In this document: piece by piece, positions 37,291 through 49,100 of the stretch
How the letters are laid out: the number at the start of each line of letters is the position of its first letter
How positions within the stretch are numbered: the stretch's first letter is position 1
Source: Cenococcum geophilum 1.58
Taxonomy: Eukaryota > Ascomycota > Dothideomycetes > Gloniales > Gloniaceae
Reading direction: 5' to 3'
Length of the DNA stretch: 64,000 bases
Assembly (NCBI GenBank): GCA_001692895.1
Contig: KV748213.1
Span: forward strand, 248,001-312,000
Made by a program: the position numbers and the translations under genes
Notes under the pieces: generated by a model
Told to the model about the DNA's origin: nothing
Seen by the model: only the letters and a program-made list of their open reading frames with translations
The model's database searches: none

Positions 37291-39690
37291 CAGTGTGGTT
37301 TTCAATAACTTATTATCGATAAGATCGATTAATAATCGTTATCAACAATAATCGATTATTATCGATTCTTATTAATAATTCTTACCGCTTAACCAAAATT
37401 TCTGAACTCCATTCTTCTCTTTAATTATTTCGTACGAATTATGGATTCTAAAATTAATTTATCTCTTGCGCCTTTAACTACCCACGATTTAGTTGAAACT
37501 AAATTAAAAGGAAGGGGTAGATCCGCTTATATAATATAGGTCTATACTTAAACGGCACATAATAGAGAGAATTCTCGGTATAAGTTCTGTATATACTGTA
37601 TAGCAATACTACCGTATAGCACTTCGGTTAGTACAAATATGCGTGGATATCTTAAGTTAAAGCATAGAATATATGTTAACTAAACTCCAGGTCTAATTTA
37701 AGAAGAAACTATCTACTAACTATAGCAACTTTATACCCAAGCAGAGTCTTTAGGCCAAACAGAAGAGATTAATACTTAAGTCTACCGAAAACATCTAAAT
37801 TAGGATATAATTAATAAGGCTTTAATTACACTAATTATTATATAAAACCTTCCTTTTCAAGTTGTTAAATAGCCTAAATTTTATACTTTTTGCTAAGTGC
37901 TTAATCCAGAATCATCCGACTTTATAACTATAGCACACTCTTAAGTTATAAAGAAGATTAAGCAGTCCTAGCAGACTTATAAAGACGTCGTATAAAAGAA
38001 ACTTTAGTTAGCAGTATTAAGTATTTATCTTTTACTTAATATCTGGACCTCCCTAAATAGGCTTCTTCTTCTAGGGATCTGCGCCTACTTTATTAACTAT
38101 AGTTAAGAGAAGCGCTTAAAGGCCCTTCTCGCGCTTTATACGGTGGCAAACTATAGCAAAAACAAGTAATTCGCTACTCTTCTCTTAATCCTTAAGGACT
38201 ATAGTATTATATAAAAGCTTAGGTCTATCGTTTGTAATAACGCCACTTTAAATAATATACTTTATTATACAGTAAAAGCCTATCTCTAAAAAGAGGAGGA
38301 TATTAAATGGGATTCTATATATCGGCGGATCCGCTATACTAGTTATATTATTAATTTAGCCGTATAAGCCTTCCTATTTTATAGTCTAATTAAAATAGAG
38401 TAACTTAAGTTGTACAATAAAGAAGAAGGAAAAAAAGAGGTAGTAGATAAAAAGGAGAAACGGGCAACCTTTTAGGTTATAGAACCACTTAGTAAGCTTT
38501 ATAATATTATTATACATATCCGCAGTTCCGCTAGTCGTATAAAGGAGTTTAAAGATTTAGCGGAGAGAATAATTCCACTTAATAACCGTATAAGATAGAA
38601 TAGCTGGTTTTAAATACTAGCTATAGCCGATTAAAAGGCGGGAGCTATTAATACCTACACTAAGAACCACTTTGCCACGCTTTAGGTAGACTATCTCTTT
38701 CCGGAAGACTAGAAACGGCTTTATATAATTAAGGAATTCCTTTAACCGTTCCACCGAGCAACTTTAGAAACTTAGGGTAACTGCGCAATAATTAATAGTA
38801 TACTCTTTACTATAGATATTATTATTCAGTACTTTAAAGCCGCGCTTATAAGTAAACTTCCTTTTAAATTAGATAATACTAATACCGTATAATAGTCTAA
38901 ATATGCTTCTAATAAGGAGTTTAACGCTTAAATTAGAAAGGGGTAGGAGACCTTTAATAAGTACTATAGTAAAACGGACGAGTCGCTACTTTATACTACT
39001 ACCCTTATTCTTTATCTAAACCGTTATATAAAGTATATTAAGGCAAACTAGAAAGCAAAGTGGGTTAAGCCCGTATTAAAAAAGGTTAAAGAGCTTTAGG
39101 AGTCCTATTGGGAAAAAGCTCCTACTCCTCTAAGTCCTCTATTATACGAAAGGAGACCTTAGGAGTAGGAACTTAACGTATTTAATCGGATTGCTTAAAA
39201 GCTAGGGAAGTATACTTAACTAGTAAGTCAGGACGAGTACCAAGATTATTATAATAGGGAACCGTACGATATTAGTAAGATGCCAGCGCTTAAATAGTAG
39301 TATTAAGATTAATAAAGAAAACGTTAGCCAAGGTTATTATATATGGCAATTAATATTCTCTTAATTCTAGCTATAAGTGATAAACCAGAGCGAGTCTTTT
39401 TAGGGGGATATCGTACGGTATTATGGGAAAGGGCATAGATGGGAGCAGAAAACCTTAAGAGGGTAAAGTGTTTAAAACATTATAAACAAAGTGGTATTTT
39501 AGATAAATAATATCTAATATTAGGAGACTATTAGGGCCTTTTCTGGAAGCCTTCCTCTAAGTTCCCTTTATAAATTAATTAGCCTCAGGCACATACTATA
39601 ATGCCAAGTAATTATCGATGATTATTAATTATTAACTAATAATAGCGATTATTAATTAACGCCTTATCGATAGCATCAAAAACCAGCCTG
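37291..39690 (+). mobile_element. hAT transposon, 2400 bases, RIP-inactivated
   Basis: The element has imperfect terminal inverted repeats. The left end is CAGTGTGGTTTTC...TTATCGATAAG; the right end read inversely is CAGGCTGGTTTTTG...TATCGATAAGG. It is flanked by identical 8-base duplications TGTCAAGC. It is strongly TpA-enriched and CpA/TpG-depleted. The single long degraded frame it contains is annotated separately. The intact termini and duplication show that it arrived as a complete element and was then mutated in place. Confidence 0.92.
37441..39510 (+). pseudogene. hAT transposase pseudogene
   Basis: The frame starts MDSKINLSLAPLTTHDLVET at 37441 and is broken by many TAG/TAA codons where Gln or Trp are expected. 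Near the 3' end the hAT C-terminal dimerisation region is readable: RLLYMAINILLILAISDKPE, then RVF.GG.RT...ERA..GAENLKRVKCLKH and SGILD (about 39330-39510). The full enzyme would be a BED-finger/RNase H-fold cut-and-paste transposase of about 680 residues. It cannot be functional. Confidence 0.85.
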
Positions 39691-39698
39691 TGTCAAGC
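39691..39698 (+). repeat. 8-base target-site duplication (right)
   Basis: TGTCAAGC, identical to 37283-37290. Confidence 0.9.
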
Positions 39699-40124
39699 TG
39701 CCAGCTAGCTAACCCAATTAGGAAAGTAGTATAGGCTTTATAGTATTTTATTGCGGATTTTAGCAGTACCTCTCTATATACAAATATTAATATTACCTAA
39801 CTAAAATTTAACCCTAATTTACTCCTATAAACATTTTAAATTAATAGCATTTTAGTTTTTTCCCTTTTTATATCTTATAGCTGCTCTAATAGTAAGAGCT
39901 AATTATTATCCACTTGCGCTATAAAGTCTTTAAATTATGCTATTATAACTATTTACAAATTATTATCTCTTATACTAGTGCATATCACTATATATAAATT
40001 ATATACCTATAGTAGTAGGCTAATATCTCTCTAAACCCCTTTTAAAACAAGTCTTTAATAATAATCTCCCTTTATAAAATAGTGGTGATTAAGGGCTAAT
40101 TATAAAAGGAGGTGGCACTATAAG
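39699..40124. other. RIP-mutated sequence, element not identified
   Basis: TpA-rich DNA with no readable frame and no match noticed elsewhere in the window. Confidence 0.5.
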
Positions 40125-40310
40125 AGATATTATTATAGTTAGCCTAGGTTGCCCTTAAGGCAATCCTTAAATACCCCTTAAATAGTCATCAGTTACGTAT
40201 TAGGGGCACTTACCTATAGTATATAGTCTCCTTAATCCTAAAGGCCTTACCCTCTTAAGGATTTATCTCCTTTATAGCCCTTTATCTATAAAGTCCCCTT
40301 ATAATAGGCT
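40125..40310 (+). repeat. LTR-like dispersed repeat, copy A
   Basis: This matches 45951-46165 in the same orientation (shared words GATATTATT, GGTTGCCCTTA, AGTTACGTA, TCCTAAAGGCCTTACC, AAGGATTTATCTC). Copy B contains an additional short stretch near 46100-46130. Both have accumulated different TpA changes. B directly precedes a Gypsy internal region, so the repeat is probably that family's LTR or a related one. Confidence 0.6.
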
Positions 40311-40339
40311 ACTTGCTTTTCTTTCCCTTTTTAGCGCTT

Positions 40340-40500
40340 TTATTATTATTATAAAATAGGCCTAATATCTCTAATAGCCCTTTACTAGTTTTATCGCTAT
40401 AGCTTTTATAAATTTTAGGGAGGCTTTTATAAACATAAAAATAATTATATAGACCGTTATAAATATAGTATATAAGATATAAAGGACTTTTACCTACTAC
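40340..40500 (-). pseudogene. Gag-like hydrophobic N-terminal fragment
   Basis: Read on the minus strand, this encodes YTIFITVYIIIFMFIKASLK and then FIKAIAIKLVKG, ending LGLFYNN. It lines up residue for residue with the start of the gag-like frame at 61935-62207 of the large Gypsy element. It is a remnant of a second related element. Confidence 0.65.
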
Positions 40501-40650
40501 TCCTACTATAACAGGCTCGTATAAATGCCTCTAAGACAAAGCTTGTAGATTGCTACTATACAAAGATACTAAGCTAAAGAGAAAAAGAAGAAGGCCCTTA
40601 GGGGTTAACGTAAATACAACGGAGTCACCAAGGCGCTAGTAGTAAGCGGG

Positions 40651-40693
40651 CCAATAGCGATTTTCTATGCCGGGTATAGAAAATCCTAATTGG
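40651..40693. repeat. 43-base palindrome, copy 1
   Basis: A near-perfect palindrome centred on GCCGGG, with arms CCAAT..G.GATTTTCTAT and its inverse. It lies just 3' of the Gypsy pol remnant on the minus strand. Copies of identical length are at 43404-43446 and 55517-55559. Confidence 0.85.
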
Positions 40694-40749
40694 TTAGCAG
40701 AAGTTAGCAAAAGTATAGCAGAATTTAATAGCTAACGCGCCCTAGCACC

Positions 40750-43000
40750 GTTACATTACCCCCCCCCCCCTCCTAAAAAAGCCTGCCCTTAGGCGTTATC
40801 TAAGCTCCCTATTATTATCTAAATTATTATAGTTATCTACCCTTTCTTCCTAGTGTTTAATCCGGTTTTCTAATTTGCGTGGTGGTTTAGGGAGATATAG
40901 GTAGGCTAGGTAGAAGTCCTACAGCTTATAAGAAGAGTACTTAAAATTAAATATAGGATACTATCTTAGGTCGTCGTTATAGCCTACTTAGCTTATATAG
41001 TATTTTAATATATTATAAATCTTCTTAACTGCTAGGATTTCTTTAACTTTCTATTCCTTATCCTTCGCAATCTAAATTAGTAGTAGAGGGTCGTTATACT
41101 ACCCAGGTAATAAGTTGTCTATAGCCTATTATAGTTAGTTTAGGGAAAAGATAGGGTGGATTTTTATTAATTCTAGTAGCTTAACCCTAAAAGAGTATCC
41201 TCCCCTTTAAAGAATCTTATATAGGCTAGCCGTTTAGTAGTCTAACTTATAGCTTAGCCTCTAGGTTTTCTAGTTTTTTATTAATACCTATACCTTATCT
41301 CCTACTTGGAAGTCCGCCTTGCGGCAATATTAGTTTATATTAGATTCCTTCTTCTTCTACGCCTTCTTTATAATTGCTTAAGTAGTCTCTTAGGCTTTAT
41401 ATATTCTCTTTATAAATATCTAGGCTTCTTTATAATTAAGGCGTTTATAAGTTATAATGGGTTTAGTAAATCTATCCTAATTAAAGGACGCTTGTGATAT
41501 ATATCCATAGAGCAGTTTAAATAATAATATTCCTATACTATTATAGGGGAGCGTAAGCTGCGCGTAGTCTATTATAGGCAGTAATTCCAACTAGTTGTCC
41601 TAGTAGTAGTCTATAAAGGGTTATAGCTGCTAGTTAAGGTACTAGTTTATAATTTTAGTTTAGCTATCCGTCTAAGGGTAAAATACTATAGAGAGTTTAA
41701 TCTTAATCCTAAGAATATAGTAGAACTCGTTTTAGAAATCTAATATAAACTAGGGGCTATGGTTAGAGATAATTAATTTAGAAGCGCCGTAGATTTAGTA
41801 GATATTGTTAATATAAAGGTAAGCTATATCCTTTATAGTCATAGTCTTAAAATAAAAGAGGGAGAAGAATTACTTATTTAGTTAGTTAATTATTATAAAG
41901 GCTATATTATAGCCATAGGCGTCCTTTAGGAATGACTTAAAGTCTATTATAATATATTGCTAAGGATATACTAGAACTAATAGTAGTTATAACTACTTAG
42001 GAGTTTAATCCCTAGGGGTATCTACGCGTTTATAGGCGTAGCAGTTTCTAATAAATCGCTCTATATCTAATAAAAGTCCCCAATAATAGTAATGGGGTAT
42101 TAGTAGTTAGTAAGTCTTATCTTAACTAGGGTATACTATAGAGACTTAATAATGGGCTTTATAGATTAGCTCTATCTATAGCTTATTAATATCCGGAACT
42201 ATAAGCCGTTCTTAGTATAACAGCAGTCCTTCTTCTATTTCTAAATTAGGGTTACCTTTTATGGCTTAATCGCGAAGGGCCTTTAGGGAGTTAGCCGTAT
42301 AGTTTATAGTTAGAATGTAGTTAATTAGTCCTATTAGCTCGTTTAAGGACTCTTCTTTTATAGGCGCTAGCTTGTTTTATTTAGAGTATAGCTCCTTAAA
42401 AATCCATAGATTAAGCTATTTAGGATAGTAGAGTACCTATATTTAGTACTAAGCCTTTATGTAAGCTTTGCAGTGTGTAGGAATTAAACGAGCAACTTGA
42501 TTGTAAATCTATGGAAATCAAGTGGTATAAATACATGAAAGTAGACCCCGAACTCCGAAGCCCATAACTCATTTGAACCATATCCGAGACATGCAAGGGT
42601 AGTGCTGACGCAGGTGAAACAGGGTAATATGCAAGGTCCGGTAGTTGGTTACACTTTAGCTTATCTTAAGGACCTACGTCCTATTCCCTCTAAGTTAGAG
42701 TATTAGCCTAGAAGTTCTACCTACTAGGATAATATGTAATTGTAAAAAAGAATTAGAAAAGTATTTTAGCCCATTAACTAGTAAGTTACTTTATTATTAT
42801 AAAATACTCTAGGGCTTTATAATCTATATATATCCTAATTTAGAAATTTATGCTTTTAAGCCTTACGCGCTATTAGAATAATAATTAGATTATAGCTAGC
42901 ATTTCCTTATTATATATTTTATAGTTACACTTAGCCGGGTATAAGGTAAGGATATAAATAGGGAGTCTAATAATAGAACAATAGGTATATTGTATAGACA
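40750..43000 (-). pseudogene. Ty3/Gypsy pol remnant (RNase H, integrase, C-terminal chromo-like region)
   Basis: Read right to left: RNase H at about 42970-42660 (NYKIYNKEMLAI then IYIDYKALEYF), integrase across about 42400-41350, and the post-integrase region at about 41310-40800 (DFQVGDKV.VL.KN, KLDY.TASLYKIL, LPG.YNDP). A shadow of a chromodomain follows (EEIL.V.KI). Stops fall at Trp and Gln positions, the RIP footprint. Reverse transcriptase and gag are missing upstream of about 43000. A C13 run at 40767-40779 marks the 3' end. The RNase H/integrase junction is split by the insertion at 42474-42653. Confidence 0.8.
42474..42653 (+). mobile_element. Un-RIPped LTR-like insertion, about 180 bases
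   Basis: Base composition changes abruptly: CpA, TpG and CpG are at normal frequency inside and strongly biased outside. The segment starts TGTGTAGGAATTAAAC, ends GTTGGTTACA (TG...CA) and contains a TATAAATA box, so it looks like a solo LTR or a short non-autonomous element. The flanks CTTTG (42466-42470) and CTTTA (42654-42658) could be a 5-base duplication with one C-to-T RIP-type change, if the element extends to 42471. It lies inside the Gypsy pol remnant and postdates RIP there. Confidence 0.6.
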
Positions 43001-43403
43001 GAGATAAATCCTTAAAGGAAAAGAAGGAGTCTATATACGAGGTAGGAAGGGTTTTCCCTAGGTATATATAGAGTACGTACCTTACGGGCGAGTTACCCCT
43101 AGGTTGCCTTAAGGTCGCCCATACCTTACGGCTATATAACTATCTACTTAGGTTTTACCTAATAATGCCCCCCTTATTAAAAAGGGTTGTTCCTAATTCT
43201 TTATATACTTAAGCCTTAATAAAACCCTATAAAAAACCTTAGTAAGGAAAAAATTTAGAGGGGAAAGAGCGTCTTAATTTTGCGTATAAAGAGACGGGTA
43301 GTATATATACGCGGCGAAAAGATATTAAGGAACTTTAACTAGTAGTTAAAGTTGTCTAATTAGTTAGATTTACCGTACTAAAACTTCCTCGCATTTAACC
43401 GAG

Positions 43404-43446
43404 CTAATAGCAATTTTTTATACCTAGCATAGAAAATCCTAATTAG
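43404..43446. repeat. 43-base palindrome, copy 2
   Basis: Same length and layout as 40651-40693, with RIP-type changes in the left arm (TTTTTTAT for TTTTCTAT). It lies shortly upstream of the LINE coding region. Confidence 0.75.
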
Positions 43447-43449
43447 TCT

Positions 43450-45950
43450 ATTTAATAGGTAAAGCTAGTAGGGCTTAATACTATTACCTAAATTTAGTAG
43501 ACTAGAAATATTCTAAAAGCTTATTTATATAGGCAGGTCGCTAGTACCTTATAGATAGGTTATAGGCTATTTATATATAGCTAGATTTATAATAACAGAG
43601 CCTAGCGGACTAGGAGCTTTTACTACACCTAGCCCAAAAAGACCAAAACTAACTAAAAGAACCCTAAAAAATACCTAGAGAACCCCGTTAAGATATATGC
43701 ATTATAGGGGAGGCATATATCAAGCGACGGTAGTTTATATTCGCGCGTGTCCACTAGAACTACGCCTAGTAATAGACCTCCATAATAAGAACGGGCGAAT
43801 ACTACACTATAAAGTGGGAAGACCTCTATTAAGAAGGCATCTAATAAAATACAAAGCCTATTAGACGCGTTTAGTATCTGCAGTTATAGGGGAGTAACCG
43901 TTAGCTATAATAAACTAATATAGTTAGCAGAATGGCTCCGCTAGTTTAGTAAACCTTAGGCGCCCCTCTAGCAAACCCTTAATTAAATCCTCTAACAGCT
44001 AAGCAAAATTAAAAATAAATAAAATTCCTTTTTACCGGCAAACCGCACCTAGGCTGCCGTAGCTACGCTTTTACAGTATAGGGTACCTACCCCCCTAAAG
44101 ATAATAACTGGGTATATAATTATAATATAACTAAACATAAAAAAGGTAGAGGGGCTTAGGGGATAATTAGAAATAGAAGTCCTTATAGAGATTCGCAAAG
44201 AGGTCTATAACGCTATTATAGTTTAACACCTTAGGAGCGGAGATATTAGAGTTGCCCTAAGGGACTAATAGACAAAGGAATGAGCTATAAAGGTAGGGGA
44301 TAGGCTAGGAGAACGTATTAGTATAAAAGTGCTTTATAAAGATTACCCAGTTAAAATCCTAGCGGTCCCCCTAAGCCTTAGGGTAGAAAAAGAACGCTAG
44401 GCAGATAATATAGTAACTATATATAAGATAGTAAAACAAATAGAACGCCTTATACTAGGACTTAAGATTACCTAAATCTAATAGCTTTAATAGGAAAATG
44501 CAAACTAAGTATATAATAAGAATAATAAGGATATAAGGGTCGCTAGAGACTCGCTAGGGAGACGCTAGTCGAACGTATAGCTCCCTTATTATTAGTACAC
44601 ATATACTAGAAATGCAAAAACTCCTTATCTAAAAAGGTATTATTATAAATAGCCTTATATATGACGTAAGGCTCTATAACTATAAACTTCGCCTAAAATA
44701 ATACTATTGCTGCGTATAATAGGGATATACCTAATCTATATACGCAGTATAGGTGTGCTGCGGCCACTATATAGGCCCCAATAATATAAGATACTACTTA
44801 AATTAAGACTAAATAAAATGCGTAAACTGCTACTAAAGCACATATAAGGCGTAGGAGAGAGAAGACTGTATTAAATACAGGAGACAGAAGGTAAGGGCTT
44901 AACAGCTACGAGAATAACTATACGCTAGGTTATATAAATAAAAATAATAGGCGATAAGCTAGGGGGGCGCAGGTACCTTTCTAGCGTTTCCTACCTTTAA
45001 TACTAGTGGGCTAGGCTAGCTATCCTAAGCCTTAACAGGCTAGAAGTAATGCTATATGATATTACTAGACTATATAGGGATATAAGGGTTATAGGGGATA
45101 TAAGGGAGAGGACGCCCTATAGGAAGACCCTTATAGACAGCTATAGCAAGCTTAAGACTAGGATAATTAAGAATTAGACTTAACGCGGTAAATATAACAT
45201 TTATAGCCAACTCTTAAAGGGTATATAGCCAACTAGTAAGAATAGGGGAAGAACTAGAGATAATAACAGATTTAGATATAGAAGCGCTAGTAGGAATATA
45301 AAATATAGGAATAGAAAGCTTTATATAAAATAAGTAGTAACTAAGTTATAGATATAAGAGATAAAAGTTCTAAATATTCTAAAAAAAGTAGAAATAGGAG
45401 AAGTAAGGAATAAAGGAGAGGTGAAGGACCCTTACTGGGGGTCTGCTACCTATCTATTATATAGTATAACTATAGCAACACAAACTACTATCTTGTAAGG
45501 CCCTTACTAGATAGCCTAGACCTAGAGAAACACTATATCCTTGCTATATAAGAGCCGTATTATAATGCCTATATATAATTAATATACTGCCCCTAAGGAT
45601 TTTAGCTCCTATATAAACTAAAAGCAGCTATACGCGTGTGCTTTATAATTAGTAAGGCTATTAGCCTATTCTTATAGTTATAGCAGGCAGTTAACCTAGA
45701 TATTATAGTTATAATAATGCAGGTATATAGGGGACTGGTATAGATTATTAACGTATATAACCCTAGGGTTAAAGGAGTCCTATAAACAGAGAATATTATA
45801 TTAGTAATAAGCTTACTTAAAACTAAAGGTATAGAGTTTATCCTATTAGAAGATATAAACCTCTACTACCCGCGGTAAGGGGGTATCTATATTGCTGCTA
45901 AATAATAGGTAGAGTGCCTACTAAGAGCTATAAACACCTAGTATAAGGGA
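43450..45950 (+). mobile_element. Tad1-like LINE, 5' part only, RIP-degraded
   Basis: Plus-strand coding remnants. ORF1 (about 43650-44960) ends in zinc-knuckle sequence with the spacing of Tad1 ORF1: RLYNYKLRPK.YYCCVY, then a CAAA..AP..DT segment, then REDCIKYR...RAQQLREQLYAR. ORF2 begins near 45430 with the AP-like endonuclease: the ISLLYKSR.I and YTAPKDFSSY region, then LLEDINLYYPR.GGIYIAA at about 45840-45900. The frame ends at about 45945, inside the endonuclease, where the LTR-like repeat B starts. Reverse transcriptase is absent. Loss of the 3' part is unusual for LINEs and fits interruption by a later LTR element. Confidence 0.75.
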
Positions 45951-46165
45951 TATTATTGTAGACATCTTAGGTTGCCCTTAGGACAACCCCTAGACGCCCC
46001 TTAGATAGTCGCTAGTTACGTACTAAAGGCACATACCTGTAGTATATAATCTCTATAATCCTAAAGGCCTTACCTCCTTAAGGATTTATCTCTTTTACTA
46101 ATCTATTCTATTCCAATTGTGTCCTTATAGCCCCCTATCTATAAGATCCCCTTATATTTAAATCT
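45951..46165 (+). repeat. LTR-like dispersed repeat, copy B
   Basis: This matches 40125-40310. A TGTAGACATC at 45957 could be the true LTR start. It is followed by the internal region of the plus-strand Gypsy element and interrupts the LINE on its left. Confidence 0.6.
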
Positions 46166-49100
46166 TTCTTACTCTTTTTTAAAAGAGTAGTCGGTTTTAA
46201 AAACCAGATTATTTGTTTATATCTTTTATTTACAACTACTATTCTCCTTTAAAATCTCGCGATAACCTAAATAGAAACTCCACGGATACCTTATAGAAAG
46301 CCGTCGCGTAAAGATAGGAAGGTCCCTCTAATAGCGAAAGATTGCGACAATATAACCCTTTAGGCAAGATGGCTAAATAAGCCCTAATACCTAGATGCTC
46401 TAGGAGCTCGAAGACTCTTATATACCTATAGTTACCAGTAACGCTAAGGAAAATATAAACACCCTCTATAATAATTATAATACTGCTAAAAAGCAGCTAG
46501 AACCTCTCCGGCCCCACCTAGGTTAATTAAAAGATTAAGCGCTAGAGGCGACTTTAAGTTCTTCCCCTAAGTTAGAAATACTAGAGGAATATACTAATAT
46601 ATCTAACTAGGGAACTAACTAGAACCCTCCTAGAAGACTACCGGCCTATAATTGGTATAGTAGTGGTATATAAACTGCTTATAAGCTAAGTAGGCCTACC
46701 CCTTTAGGTAATTTAAGTTAATTACTAACTTAAGACCTAAGCCTTATTGGGAAGCCTATACTAGCTACTAATACTAATACTACCTTTATAGTAGGAGCCT
46801 CCCTAAGCCTAAGTTCGGAAGGTTAAGAGCCTTATACTAATCTCCTTTAAGACGGATATTAGGAAGCTATTATAAGGCTCTTAAAAGCTATGTAGGAGAA
46901 AGCCACTAATAAATATATTAGAACCCTCTAAGGGTAAATTTAAATTTAGTAGGGTCTAATCTAAGCTAAGTAAATTCTTTTATAACCTAGTTAAGGCTAA
47001 GGGCTTTTTAGAAGCTACTTAGTACCTACCTAAAAAGGTATAGAAGACTTAAAGAGTTATCTACGCTATAAATAGAAAAAGGATATAGACCGACTAGCTA
47101 AGGCCTTTAATAGTTTAGAACTCCGCTATAGACCTAACGCCCAGTAGTTAGACGATTGGGTTTATAAGGTAAATAACTTCTTTAAAATACTAATGATATA
47201 AGATAATACTAAAGAGCGTATATACTGGATTATTAGCAAGATTAAAGACTAATCGCTAAACTAGATTATACTTAATTAGNTTAATAAAGAGCAAATTANT
47301 ATATAGCTATAGCTATAAACCTTTCTAAAGAAATAGACTTAAGATCTGTATATTATATAATATAATAATATAAAGCTATTCTGGAATAGGATATAGCTAG
47401 ACTGCTATAACTTCCGCCAGTTTATAAACTTTATAAAAACTTATACTTAGTAGATAGATCTAGAGCCCTTTAAAAATAAGGACGGTAGCATCTATAAGAA
47501 GGAGAAGATTAGGTTTATTTAGGCTAGAATTAAGCTAGTAATTTATAATAAAATAAAGCGCGTAGGAGCCCTATTACGAATTACTATATATACGGATTTT
47601 AAACGAGTAGTTCTGAACGCTAAAGATATAATAAGGAACTAGACCTCTTTTAGTAGAAAGCTAAGGGGTTACTAAAAGCGTAGGCACTTTAGTAATAATA
47701 TAGGGCAGACCTAATTTTTAAAAAAGCCGTTCTTAAAGAGAACTTTAGAAGGGTTAAAGTTAGGAACCTTAAATAATGGGAAAGACTTTTAGGGCTAACC
47801 CGATACCTATCTAGCACCTTTATAGAAATACTTTAAGAAGTCAAGAAAAAACTCCGGAGGTAGATCTTATTAGAAAAATAAGTAGGGTAATAACTGCACT
47901 AACGATCTAAAAAAAAAAAAGCCCTAGTTACGGACTTTTCCTAGCTATAACTAGGGCAGGATATAAAAGGAGAGACTCTCTATATTGCTGTTAAGCTGGA
48001 AATAATACTCTTTATAGGTGAGGTATAACAGTTCTAAGTACTATATAATAGCGGCGCCGAAATTAATCTTATATAATATAATTTAGTAAAAGAGTATAAA
48101 CTTATCCTATTATAAAGGTGGCAGAAATCTATTATAGGCTTTCTAGATAAGTATTAGATTAAGCTATATAGTGCTTATAAGCTTACAGTATTAATGACTA
48201 ATATATACAACCGCACTAAGGTAGTTAGCCCGCAACCCTTTTAGGCGGCTAACTTTATAGATTATAACCTTATTTTTAGATACCCTTAGCTTATAGAAGT
48301 AGATTTTAAGATACGCTTTAAGACAGGAGCCTTTAAATAGTGAAACGATAAAGATATAAAAGGGTATATATTACTAATAAGCCTAAAGGATATTCTAGAG
48401 AATATAGCCCTAGGTAAAATAGTGTACGCTTTATACCTAAAGGAGTATTAAATCTAACCCCTATTTAATAGTAAGATAGGTATAGAGCTTAGTATAGGTA
48501 ATAACCCCTCTATAACGGAGACCCTATAGGGAACTGCTAAATAGGTCGCGGAGATATTATAGGGAGGCGGCGATCTTAAGGATCTTATAAGATACTTTAA
48601 CCGCTATAAGTTACTCTAGCTTAAGTAATATACGGAGAGTATACTACAGCACCTTAAACGCTGCGTTAAGGAGTTCCCTACCCTCTATTGGCTACTGTAT
48701 AAAACGGTTTAATATATAGTGGCAACTATGTATAAGCAACTATTATAGCGCACGACGCTGCCCGTAAGTATCTTAAGGGAGCTCTAGGACTTACCTAATA
48801 ATAACACAGAGGATAAACGCAACCCTAATTTATTAAATATTCTAGTAGGCCTAAGGGACTTACTAAGGGTATTTTTGGGTAGGAGAGCTAAAGTCCTACT
48901 ATAGAACTTGGAGTATAATTATATAATTAATTTAAAAGAAGGTAAGTAACCGCCAAACCTTCCTATTTATAACCTTTTATATAAAGAGCTTAAGATCCTA
49001 CGGGAGTACTTTAATGGCTTACTAGAAAAGGGATAGATCTAGCCTAGTAAGTCGCCGTTAGGCGCGCTAATTTTTTTTATCCTAAAACTAGATAGAACTA

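Noticed and set aside
41306-41497. 63-codon hydrophobic plus-strand frame in the repeat block
   Set aside because: It is the antisense of the minus-strand Gypsy integrase tail.
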